Assembly (NCBI GenBank): GCA_946887105.1 | Contig: CAMPKJ010000193.1 | Coordinates: 1 to 9,397 of the forward strand | Length of the DNA stretch: 9,397 nt | DNA from: an uncultured Acidobacteriota bacterium | GTDB taxonomy: Bacteria; Acidobacteriota; Thermoanaerobaculia; Gp7-AA8 | Direction: 5' to 3' | Shown: one piece after another, positions 1-5,960 of the stretch | Position numbering within the stretch: position 1 is the first letter of the stretch | Layout: each line of letters begins with the position of its first letter | Program-made: the position numbers and the translations under genes | Notes under the pieces: generated by a model | What the model was told of the DNA's origin: nothing | What the model saw: the letters and a program-made list of their open reading frames with translations, nothing else | The model's database searches: none

Positions 1-193
1 CGTCGCCGCCGCCGGCCACGATCTCCTGCGCGATCCACTGGAGATCTTCCAGCGCGTCCGCGCCGTGCGGCAGGAGATAGACGGCGTTCTTGACCGCCAC
101 CGCGCCGGCGCCGGCCAGACGCTGGCGCATCTTCGCGCGCAGGTAGAGCGGACGGGGAGGAATGCGATGGACGAGGATCAGCCAGCGAGGCAT
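1..193 (-). CDS. chrB: Chromate resistance protein ChrB, N-terminal part (cut by window edge)
   Basis: The leftward frame opens with ATG at 193 and stays open to base 1, giving about 64 residues. It begins MPRWLILVHRIPPRPLYLR and continues with a segment on the pattern AVAVKNAVYLLP, then an acidic, Trp-containing stretch (LEDLQWIAQEI) and a glycine run. This is the usual opening of ChrB: a short hydrophobic strand, 'IPP.P.YLR.K', then 'GA.A.KN.VY.LP'. In the family, ChrB proteins accompany the ChrA efflux pump and have been described as chromate-responsive regulators or accessory factors. The C-terminal half lies outside the window, so its integrity is unknown. It is divergent from the phosphatase-like gene and chrA, the common layout of chromate loci. 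No Shine-Dalgarno is obvious, and the predicted -10 box lies so close to the ATG that the mRNA may be leaderless. The family call is firm; the exact role is inferred. Confidence 0.85.
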   Translation of the reverse strand, partial: MPRWLILVHRIPPRPLYLRAKMRQRLAGAGAVAVKNAVYLLPHGADALEDLQWIAQEIVAGGGD

Positions 194-251
194 CGGGCCG
201 ATGCTAACAACTGCGCTGCAATCTAGCAACTGCTATATCATCACGTCCGAA
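194..251. promoter_or_regulatory. Divergent promoter region between chrB and the phosphatase-chrA operon
   Basis: This 58-bp spacer must hold the promoters for both directions. Leftward, a TTGCTA -35-like box (complement of 224-229) and a TAGCAT -10-like box (complement of 201-206) are separated by exactly 17 bp. The -10 ends 7 bp before the chrB ATG, so a leaderless transcript is predicted. Rightward, TGCTATATC at 231-239 looks like an extended -10 with only a weak -35 about 17 bp upstream; transcription would start close to the ATG at 252. The region is less GC-rich than its surroundings. The boxes are pattern matches only. Confidence 0.4.
204..233 (+). repeat. Pair of 11-bp direct repeats in the chrB/chrA promoter, candidate operator
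   Basis: CTAACAACTGC at 204-214 and CTAGCAACTGC at 223-233 agree at 10 of 11 positions and are spaced 19 bp start to start, close to two helical turns. One copy overlaps the predicted -10 and the other the predicted -35 of the leftward chrB promoter. The second copy also abuts the extended -10 of the rightward promoter. A protein bound here could control both directions. ChrB itself is a candidate binder because of its location and the regulatory role proposed for the family, but nothing in the sequence proves this. Confidence 0.5.
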
Positions 252-647
252 ATGAACAGGAGCGTGCTGTTTCTCTGTCCCTACGGCGGCGCGAAGAGCG
301 TCATGGCGATGGCGTACTTCAACCGGCTGGCGGAGGCGCGCGCGCTGCCGTACACCGGCGTCGCCGCGGCGGCCGAGGAGCCGTACGAGGCTGTGCCGGA
401 ACCGGTCGTCGCATCTCTGCGGCGCGAGGGAATCGACGTACACGCATTCAGGCCGCGCCGCGTCGCGGATGACGACATCGCGCAGGCCGCGCGGGTGATC
501 AGCATCGGTTGCGAAGAGGATGTTGAACGAAGCGACGTTGAACGCTGGGATGACGTACCGAAGGTGAGCGAGGACCTCGAGGGCTCGGCGGCCGCCATCC
601 GCCGGCACGTCGAGGCGCTGGTGGCGGAGCTCGATGGTGAGCGCTGA
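252..647 (+). CDS. Low-molecular-weight phosphatase / arsenate-reductase-like protein
   Basis: The protein has 131 residues from ATG 252. It opens with a beta strand (SVLFL) and a P-loop-like motif CPYGGAKS at residues 9-16, in the place where LMW protein-tyrosine phosphatases and thioredoxin-coupled arsenate reductases carry C-x5-R-S. Here the arginine is lysine (K15), while Cys9 and Ser16 are kept. A second cysteine is at 87 (ISIGCEED). Acidic residues at 100-101 (RWDDVP) lie where the family has its catalytic Asp loop. The length suits the family. An in-frame ATG at 201 would add 17 residues; 252 is preferred because family members start just before the first strand. It overlaps chrA by 14 bases, so the two are probably cotranslated. 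A role in oxyanion or thiol chemistry beside the chromate pump is likely, but the substrate is unknown. Confidence 0.7.
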   Translation: MNRSVLFLCPYGGAKSVMAMAYFNRLAEARALPYTGVAAAAEEPYEAVPEPVVASLRREGIDVHAFRPRRVADDDIAQAARVISIGCEEDVERSDVERWDDVPKVSEDLEGSAAAIRRHVEALVAELDGER

Positions 648-1755
648 GGTCAGCCTGCGCGCGTTCGTCGCGTACTTCCTGCGGCTCGGCACGTTCGGGT
701 TCGGCGGCCCGATCGCGCTCGCCGGGGCCATGCAGCGCGATCTGGTCGAGGCGCGCGGCTGGGTCACGAAGGAGGAGTACATGAAAGGTCTGGCCCTCGC
801 GCAACTCGCGCCGGGGCCGCTGGCCGCGCAGCTGGCGATCTATCTTGGCTGGGCGCGCGGCGGCGTTCTCGGCGCGACGCTGGTCTCGGTCGCGTTCGTG
901 CTGCCGTCGTTCGTGATGGTGCTGGCGATCTCCGTCGCGTACGTCCGGTTCGGCGGGCTGCCGTGGATGCAGAGCGCGTTCTACGGCATCGGCGCAGCGG
1001 TGATCGCCATCATCCTGCGCAGCTCGTGCAAGCTGGTGCGCCTGACCCTCAATCGCGATGCGTTGCTGTGGACGATCTTCCTCGCCAACGCGATCGCGAC
1101 CGCGGTGCTGGAGGCGGAGGTGGTCTCGCTGATCGTCGGATGCGGGATCGCCGCGCTGTTCATCGAGACGCGGCGAGCTCCCGCGTTCGCGGCGCTGTCG
1201 ATCGTTCCGCCGCTCGCGTTCACCGCCGCGGCGCCGGGCGGCACGCTGTTCTGGTTCTTCGTCAAAGCGGGCGCGTTCGTGTTCGGCAGCGGACTGGCGA
1301 TCGTCCCGTTTCTCTACGGCGGCGTGGTGCGCGAGCATCAGTGGCTGACCGACCAGCAGTTTCTCGACGCCGTGGCGGTGGCGATGATCACGCCGGGGCC
1401 GGTGGTGATCACCGTCGCGTTCATCGGCTACCTCGTGGACGGCCTCGGCGGCGCCACGCTCGCTTCGCTCGGCGTCTTTCTGCCGTGCTATCTCTTCGTG
1501 ATCCTGCCGGCGCCGTTCTATGCGAAGTTCGCGGACAACCCGCGGCTGAAGGCGTTCGTAAACGGCGTGACAGCCGCGGCGACGGGCGCGATCGCGGGAG
1601 CGGTGTTCGTGCTCGCGCGCCGGGCCATCATCGACCTGCCGACGATGCTGATCTTCGCCGCGACGCTGGCGTGCCTGGTGTGGCTCAAGCGCGTTCCGGA
1701 GCCGGTCGTGATCGCCATCGTCGGCATTGCATCGATCATCGTTCGCGGACTCTGA
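634..1755 (+). CDS. chrA: Chromate transporter ChrA (two-domain CHR family)
   Basis: The 373-residue membrane protein contains two homologous halves, as in long-chain CHR transporters. The first half has GFGGP at 22-26 and APGPLAAQLAIYLG at about 59-72. The second repeats the pattern with FGSGLAIVPFL at 217-227 and TPGPVVITVAFIGY at 253-266. Long hydrophobic segments throughout support multiple membrane spans. In the family, ChrA exports chromate across the inner membrane and lowers cytoplasmic chromate; sulfate is a structural analogue. The start lies inside the preceding phosphatase-like gene. A GGAG at 626-629 is only 4 bases from the ATG at 634 but 7 from an in-frame GTG at 637, so GTG may be the real start. 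No U-rich terminator follows. The family is clear; chromate as substrate is inferred from homology and from neighbouring chrB. Confidence 0.92.
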   Translation: MVSAEVSLRAFVAYFLRLGTFGFGGPIALAGAMQRDLVEARGWVTKEEYMKGLALAQLAPGPLAAQLAIYLGWARGGVLGATLVSVAFVLPSFVMVLAISVAYVRFGGLPWMQSAFYGIGAAVIAIILRSSCKLVRLTLNRDALLWTIFLANAIATAVLEAEVVSLIVGCGIAALFIETRRAPAFAALSIVPPLAFTAAAPGGTLFWFFVKAGAFVFGSGLAIVPFLYGGVVREHQWLTDQQFLDAVAVAMITPGPVVITVAFIGYLVDGLGGATLASLGVFLPCYLFVILPAPFYAKFADNPRLKAFVNGVTAAATGAIAGAVFVLARRAIIDLPTMLIFAATLACLVWLKRVPEPVVIAIVGIASIIVRGL

Positions 1756-1804
1756 AACGTTTTTCCGGTTCCACGCACTACTCCTGTGAAAGGAGCCTCA
1801 CCCC

Positions 1805-2308
1805 ATGTGGATCGGATCAATCAGAGTGGATGTGAAAACGAAGAATCAGCAGTTCGCCGGAACGGATTCGCTCGTGCGCGCGATCATCGTTCGCGACGGA
1901 GCGGAACTGCTGGCGCTGCGCCTGGACTGGCCGGCGGAGAACGACCTCGAGCGCGGCGCGTTTCGCGACTACACGTACTTCACCCTTCCGCGCATCAATC
2001 ACTTCACGCCGCAGCTTCCGGACGGGATCGGCATGAATCCGATGCCGTATCCCGATCACGGCATCGAGTACTCGTTCGGCATGAACGGCCACTTCACGCT
2101 CCGCCTGCGCATCGGCGGCAGCGACATGTGGATCAAGGACAACGTCGACGTGTACATCCGCGAAGTGCGCCAGGTGGCCACGAGCTTCGACACGCTGGCG
2201 TGGCAGGAAGACTCGAACTGGTCGTACATCGCGTCGTGGGGCCAGGACGTGGCCATGAGCACCGACGGCAGCGAGGGCAAGACCACCTGGAACCTGAACC
2301 TGACCTGA
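1805..2308 (+). CDS. Small PLAT/LH2-like domain protein
   Basis: The protein has 167 residues, ATG at 1805, with AGGAG at 1791-1795 nine bases upstream. The first 60 residues carry a pattern seen in PLAT/LH2 (polycystin-lipoxygenase-alpha-toxin) beta sandwiches: strand IRVDVKT, then AGTDSLVRA (18-26), an LDWPAENDLERG segment (40-51) and an aromatic DYTYF. These correspond to the family's 'T..AGTDA.V' and 'L....FERG..D.F' blocks. The rest is polar, with Trp, Gly and aromatic residues spaced as in further beta strands (109 WIKDNVDVYI; 139 WSYIASWG). I see no signal peptide, transmembrane segment or catalytic motif. PLAT domains mediate contacts with lipid or protein partners, usually as part of larger enzymes; a stand-alone copy is unusual. 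It lies 49 bp after chrA in the same direction but has its own ribosome site. The function is unknown, and the domain call needs a profile search. Confidence 0.55.
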   Translation: MWIGSIRVDVKTKNQQFAGTDSLVRAIIVRDGAELLALRLDWPAENDLERGAFRDYTYFTLPRINHFTPQLPDGIGMNPMPYPDHGIEYSFGMNGHFTLRLRIGGSDMWIKDNVDVYIREVRQVATSFDTLAWQEDSNWSYIASWGQDVAMSTDGSEGKTTWNLNLT

Positions 2309-2319
2309 CCCGGAACCCG

Positions 2320-2346
2320 TGAGGCCGCCGCGCAAGGGCGGCCTCA
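2320..2346. terminator. Strong hairpin between convergent genes, possible bidirectional terminator
   Basis: TGAGGCCGCC at 2320-2329 pairs perfectly with GGCGGCCTCA at 2337-2346 around a 7-base loop (GCGCAAG). The 10-bp stem is almost all GC. It begins 12 bases after the stop of the PLAT-like gene, and its right arm contains the stop of the convergent chaB-like gene. Neither side has a run of T, so it is not a textbook intrinsic terminator. Its position between two converging genes suggests that it ends or stabilises both transcripts. Confidence 0.55.
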
Positions 2347-2619
2347 TCCCGCGCGATGGCTCTCCTTCGACCGCCACGTCCCGAGTGAGTCGCGGACGAA
2401 GCGCTCTTTCACCGCCGCGATGGCGCGTTGCCGCGCAATCGCGTCATCGCCGTTCTGCGCGCCATCGCGCCGCAGCGTTTCGTTGTACACGGACCGAAAG
2501 ATCCTTTGCGCCGCCTCGGGCAGGTTGTAGCGATAGACGAACGGAATCTCCACGAGCTCGGTCTGTACGTCGATCTGCAGCTGAATGTCCTCCCCGATGT
2601 CGGATCGCAAATCCCTCAC
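2344..2619 (-). CDS. chaB: ChaB-domain small protein
   Basis: This leftward gene encodes 91 residues if it starts at GTG 2619, one base after the ino1 stop (TGAGGTG). A TTG at 2610 is an alternative, with GAGG close before it. The C-terminal two thirds match the ChaB pattern: LPEAAQRIFRSVYNE, then a charged gap, then AIAAVKERFVRDSLGTW. This matches the family's 'LP..AQ.IY...FN' and 'AW.AVK..Y....G.W'. About 30 extra residues precede it compared with a minimal ChaB. ChaB is named as a cation transport regulator in E. coli, but that role is poorly established and should not be carried over. The gene almost certainly shares a transcript with ino1 and is translationally coupled to it. The stop codon lies inside the downstream hairpin. 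Confidence 0.7.
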   Translation of the reverse strand: MRDLRSDIGEDIQLQIDVQTELVEIPFVYRYNLPEAAQRIFRSVYNETLRRDGAQNGDDAIARQRAIAAVKERFVRDSLGTWRSKESHRAG

Positions 2620-2620
2620 C

Positions 2621-3934
2621 TCAGTCGTAGTACTCGTGGCCCACGTGCGTGATCGGGTCCGCACCCATGGCCCACCGCATGGTGTTTTTCATTTTCATGA
2701 GCTGGATGAACAGGTCGTGCTCGGGATAGAGCTCCGGCGCGTGCATCGGGCACTTGAAGTAGAAGCTCAGCCACTCCTGCACGCCGGAGAACCCCGCGCG
2801 CGCGGCCCAGTCGAGCAGCAGCGCCAGGTCCAGCACGATCGGCGCGGCCAGGATCGAGTCGCGGCAGAGAAAGTCGATCTTGATCTGCATCGGATAGCCG
2901 AGCCAGCCGAAGATGTCGATGTTGTCCCACCCTTCCTTGGCGTCGCCGCGGGGCGGGTAGTACTCGATGCGCACTTTGTGAAAGAGATTTCCGTAGAGGC
3001 TCTGGTGCAGGTGCGGCTGCAGGATGTAATCGAGCACGCCGAGCTTGGTCACTTCCTTCGACTTGAACGAGCCCGGATCGTCGAGCACCTCGCCGTCGCG
3101 ATTGCCGAGAATGTTGGTCGAGAACCAGCCGCGGACGCCGAGCATGCGCGCCTTCAGCGCCGGAGCGACCACGGTCTTCATCATGGTCTGCCCGGTCTTG
3201 AAGTCCTTTCCGGCCACCGGCACGCCCATCTCGCGCGCGAGCTGGAACGCCGCGGGAAAATCGAGCGCGAGGTTCGGAGCGCCATTCGCGAACGGCACGC
3301 CTTCCTTGATGCAGGCCCAGGCGTACAGCTGCGAGCTGGAGATGGTCGGATCGTTGTGATGGAGCGCGGCCTCGAAGGTCTTCGGCGTGTGATGCACGCC
3401 GTTCGCGGAGACGTAGACCTCGGTCGATCCGCACCAGACCGCGACGGCACGCGCGCAATCGTTGTCGCGTTTGAATCTGCGGATGTCGTCGCGCAACTGC
3501 TCGACCATGTCCGCCTTGGTGGCGCCCTGCTTCACATGCGTTCCGTTCAGGCGGCGCACGTATTCGGGATAGAAGACGCCGGGGAACGGCACGACGGCTT
3601 GCAGTTCGTCGCGAATGGGATCGAGGTGCTCGCGCGTGAGCACGTCGGCGTGCACGGCAGACTCGTATGCGTTCTCGGGGAAGATGTCCCACGCGCCGAA
3701 CACGAGCTGATCGAGCGTGGCCAATCCGAGGAAGTCGCGGATGGGCGGAGACTGCGCGTCCGTGCGCTTGCCGAGACGGATCGTGCCGAGCTGGGTGAGC
3801 GAGCCGATCGGTTGCGCGAGACCGCGGCGCGCGAGCATCACGCCGGCGATGAATGTCGTGGCCACCGCGCCGAGACCGGGCAGAAGTACACCGAGGCGTC
3901 CTTCAGGGGAGCGGATCGACTGGGGCTGTTTCAA
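2621..3934 (-). CDS. ino1: myo-Inositol-1-phosphate synthase
   Basis: The 437-residue enzyme converts D-glucose 6-phosphate to 1L-myo-inositol 1-phosphate (EC 5.5.1.4) with bound NAD, the first step to all inositol compounds. Visible landmarks are the N-terminal nucleotide-binding strand and glycine loop (GVLLPGLGAVATTF, 15-28), AWDIFPENAY at 81-90, a Ser/Ala-rich block with FANGAPN at 215-221, the signature GKDFKTGQT at 242-250, STNILGNRDG at 272-281, and a KIDFLCRDS segment at 352-360. These are the conserved blocks of the family. It is longer than the roughly 370-390 residues of many actinobacterial and archaeal enzymes and shorter than the eukaryotic ones. The start is TTG at 3934, supported by a perfect GGAGGT (complement of 3943-3948) eight bases upstream. 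It is divergent from the sugar operon and followed at once by the chaB-like gene. The assignment is firm. Confidence 0.95.
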   Translation of the reverse strand: MKQPQSIRSPEGRLGVLLPGLGAVATTFIAGVMLARRGLAQPIGSLTQLGTIRLGKRTDAQSPPIRDFLGLATLDQLVFGAWDIFPENAYESAVHADVLTREHLDPIRDELQAVVPFPGVFYPEYVRRLNGTHVKQGATKADMVEQLRDDIRRFKRDNDCARAVAVWCGSTEVYVSANGVHHTPKTFEAALHHNDPTISSSQLYAWACIKEGVPFANGAPNLALDFPAAFQLAREMGVPVAGKDFKTGQTMMKTVVAPALKARMLGVRGWFSTNILGNRDGEVLDDPGSFKSKEVTKLGVLDYILQPHLHQSLYGNLFHKVRIEYYPPRGDAKEGWDNIDIFGWLGYPMQIKIDFLCRDSILAAPIVLDLALLLDWAARAGFSGVQEWLSFYFKCPMHAPELYPEHDLFIQLMKMKNTMRWAMGADPITHVGHEYYD

Positions 3935-4014
3935 GGGTGCCGACCTCCGCGTTTGCAGAAGGCAAGAGGTGCGCCAGCTCGTTGCGATTTTCGCAAGAGC
4001 TCCGGGTTTAGCTT
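3935..4014. promoter_or_regulatory. Divergent intergenic region between ino1 and the sugar operon
   Basis: This 80-bp spacer separates the two divergent transcripts. It contains the strong Shine-Dalgarno of ino1 (GGAGGT, complement of 3943-3948) and a perfect inverted repeat, TTGCGA at 3982-3987 and TCGCAA at 3991-3996, with a TTT centre. The palindrome is roughly mid-way between the two starts and could be an operator or a small hairpin. An in-frame TAG at 4009-4011 limits how far upstream the HD-domain gene can begin. I see no convincing -35/-10 pair in either direction. Confidence 0.45.
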
Positions 4015-4908
4015 TTGCATCGTGAGCAAGCCGTGCTGGAGCAGATCGTCATCACATCGCAAGCGCAGAACCACTCCGTTCTGATGCGTGAGCTGGTCAC
4101 GCAATTTCCGTCCGTGTCCATCACCACGACCGACGAGAACGTGGCGGAAGAGATCCGGATCCGCGCGAATGAATGGCGCCGCCGCGACTTCGACGTTTAT
4201 CGCTTCGACTACGAAATCGATCGCGCGGGAGACGAAGATCTGACGCTGCACATCGTCGATGACGATCCGCCGCGCCCCGCCGCGCTGGAGATCCTGAATC
4301 GCTGCCAGCGCGCGATCGGCCGGCGCAATCGCCACACGCAGACGGTGCGCTTCGAAAGAGCGCTGGCCGCCTTTCGCGGCCTGCACGATCTGGCCAAGCC
4401 GCTGGTGCGTGCCGACTACAACCATGCGCTCGACACCTGGCAGTGGTTGCTGCGCCTCGAGCCGGACGCGCCGCTGGCGTTGCAGCTGGCCGCGCTCTTT
4501 CACGACATCGAGCGGCTCGACTCGGAGGCGGACGTGCGCATCGAGCATCGCGCGCCCGATTACATCGCGTTCAAACAGCTCCACGCCGCGCGCGGCGCCG
4601 AAAAGGCGTGCATGATTCTCGAGCGGTGCGGCGTCGACGCGAACACGCGCACCCGCGTGGCCGAGCTCATCACGCAACACGAGCAACGATCGACGGAGGA
4701 CGTCGAGGTGGCGGTGCTCAACGATGCCGACGCGCTGTCGTTCTTCTCGCTCAACAGCACCGGATTCGCCGATTACTACGGTCCGGCGCACACGCGTCGC
4801 AAGCTCAGCTACACGCTCGCGCGCCTCGGCACCGCGGCGCGCGGCCATCTCTCCTCCATCCATCTGCGCAGCGACGTCGAGGAGCTGTTCGCATCGTGCG
4901 CCGAATGA
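4015..4908 (+). CDS. HD-domain protein, DUF4202-like (predicted metal-dependent phosphohydrolase)
   Basis: The protein has up to 297 residues. The longest start is TTG 4015 (a TAG sits in frame at 4009); GTG 4033 and ATG 4084 are alternatives, and none has a clear ribosome site. The C-terminal two thirds look like an HD fold: His137 in YNHALDTWQWL, the paired His163-Asp164 in LFHDIERL, then Asp237/Asp239 in VLNDADAL. Together these give the H...HD...D metal-ligand order. The stretch from AEKACMILERCGV to the end (RRKLSYTLARLGTAARGH) recalls DUF4202 proteins, in which I remember the HD pair as less obvious. Residues 1 to about 100 form a separate region with alternating strands and an acidic patch (IVDDD, 80-84) that I do not recognise. 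The family hydrolyses phosphoesters or nucleotides; the substrate here is unknown. Its stop overlaps the next start (ATGA), so it heads the operon. Confidence 0.7.
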   Translation: MHREQAVLEQIVITSQAQNHSVLMRELVTQFPSVSITTTDENVAEEIRIRANEWRRRDFDVYRFDYEIDRAGDEDLTLHIVDDDPPRPAALEILNRCQRAIGRRNRHTQTVRFERALAAFRGLHDLAKPLVRADYNHALDTWQWLLRLEPDAPLALQLAALFHDIERLDSEADVRIEHRAPDYIAFKQLHAARGAEKACMILERCGVDANTRTRVAELITQHEQRSTEDVEVAVLNDADALSFFSLNSTGFADYYGPAHTRRKLSYTLARLGTAARGHLSSIHLRSDVEELFASCAE

Positions 4909-5960
4909 ACGTGGTCGTGTTCGGCCTGACCATCAGCTCGTCGTGGGGCAACGGGCACGCCACGCTCTGGCGGGGTCTCTGCTCGGCGCTGGCGCGGAGC
5001 GGTCACCGGGTGGTCTTCTTCGAGCGCGACGTTCTCTATTACCGCTCGCATCGCGACGTTCACGCGAGCGACGCGTTCGAGCTCGTGCTTTATGACAAAT
5101 GGGAGTACGTCCACGCCACGGTCCAGCGCGAGCTCGCGCGCGCCGACGCCGCGATCGTGACGTCGTACTGTCCCGACGCATTCGATGCCACGGCGGCGAT
5201 GCTCGCGTCGCCGGCGCGGCTGAAGATCTTCTACGACCTCGACACGCCGATCACGCTCGACCGTCTCGAGCGCGGCGAGACCGTCGACTACCTCTGGCCC
5301 GAAGGACTGGAGCCGTTCGACATCGTGCTCAGTTACACGGGCGGCAGCGCGCTCGACGAACTGCGCAAGCTCGGCGCGCGCGAAGTGCATCCGCTGTATG
5401 GCAGCGTCGATCCGTCCGCGCATCATCCCGTCGTTTCCGCGGAGCGCTATCGCTGCCGGCTGTCGTATCTCGGCACGTACGCCGAAGACCGCCAGGCCGC
5501 GCTGGAGCGGCTCTTCCTGGATACCGCGCGGCGGCTGCCGGACGCGCGGTTCATCCTCGGCGGATCGCAGTATCCGGAGAGCTTCCCGTGGTCGGACAAC
5601 GTCTGGTATCTGGAGCACGTGCCGCCCGGCGATCATCCGGCATTTTTCTGTTCGTCGGACGCGACGCTCAACGTCACGCGCGGCGCGATGGCGAAGCGCG
5701 GCTACTGTCCGTCGGGACGGCTGTTCGAGGCGGCGGCCTGCGGCGTTCCGATCGTCAGCGACGACTGGCCGGGTCTGGACGAGTTCTTCACGCCCGAGGA
5801 GATTCTGGTCGCGCGCGACACGGACGAGGCGGTGGCGCTGCTCTCGCGTCCGCGGGAGGAGCTGCGTGCCGCCGGGGACGCCGCGCGCGCACGCGTGCTG
5901 CGCGATCACACCGCCGATCGCCGCGCCGCGGAGCTGGTCGGAATCATGAGGAGGATCTGA
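4905..5960 (+). CDS. CgeB-like GT-B glycosyltransferase
   Basis: The protein has 351 residues from ATG 4905, which overlaps the HD-gene stop as ATGA. No good ribosome site precedes it, so translation probably relies on coupling. It shows two Rossmann-like halves. The first is MNVVVFGLTI with SSSWGNGHATLWRGL at 11-25, then VVFFERD and KIFYDLDTP at 107-115. The second begins near RLSYLGTY (185-192) and contains FILGGSQYPE and GRLFEAAACGVPIVSDDWPG at 271-290, the conserved C-terminal donor-binding block of GT-B enzymes, followed by LDEFF. This layout matches CgeB / Glyco_trans_1_2-type proteins. No signal peptide or membrane span is seen, so it is cytoplasmic. It should move a sugar from an activated donor, plausibly the one made by the next gene. 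Donor and acceptor are not readable. A much longer open frame upstream of the ATG is antiparallel-style GC noise inside the HD gene. Confidence 0.85.
   Translation: MNVVVFGLTISSSWGNGHATLWRGLCSALARSGHRVVFFERDVLYYRSHRDVHASDAFELVLYDKWEYVHATVQRELARADAAIVTSYCPDAFDATAAMLASPARLKIFYDLDTPITLDRLERGETVDYLWPEGLEPFDIVLSYTGGSALDELRKLGAREVHPLYGSVDPSAHHPVVSAERYRCRLSYLGTYAEDRQAALERLFLDTARRLPDARFILGGSQYPESFPWSDNVWYLEHVPPGDHPAFFCSSDATLNVTRGAMAKRGYCPSGRLFEAAACGVPIVSDDWPGLDEFFTPEEILVARDTDEAVALLSRPREELRAAGDAARARVLRDHTADRRAAELVGIMRRI

Noticed and set aside
204..1338. Overlapping minus-strand frames opposite the phosphatase-like gene and chrA
   Set aside because: They are shadows with Arg/Asp/Gln-rich composition and no recognisable domain; the plus-strand proteins are clearly real.
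1740..1804. A possible terminator or promoter after chrA (CGTT...AACGTTTTT and GAAAC-like elements)
   Set aside because: The stem would be only four pairs with a long loop, and I found no -35/-10 pair with good spacing. Only the ribosome site at 1791-1795 is convincing.
2286..2309. Short CCTGAA/CCTGAC tandem-like repeats at the end of the PLAT-like gene
   Set aside because: They encode alternating Asn-Leu and Thr codons at the C-terminus and are too short to be a meaningful repeat.
2585..4084. A 499-codon open frame on the plus strand opposite ino1 and chaB
   Set aside because: It lies wholly antisense to well-recognised genes, is rich in Arg, His and Ala, and shows no family pattern. Long antisense frames are expected at this GC content.
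4443..5960. The glycosyltransferase frame stays open about 460 bases upstream, into the HD gene
   Set aside because: The added residues are an Arg/Ala-rich out-of-frame reading of the HD gene. The glycosyltransferase fold starts at MNVVVFG, at the ATGA junction.
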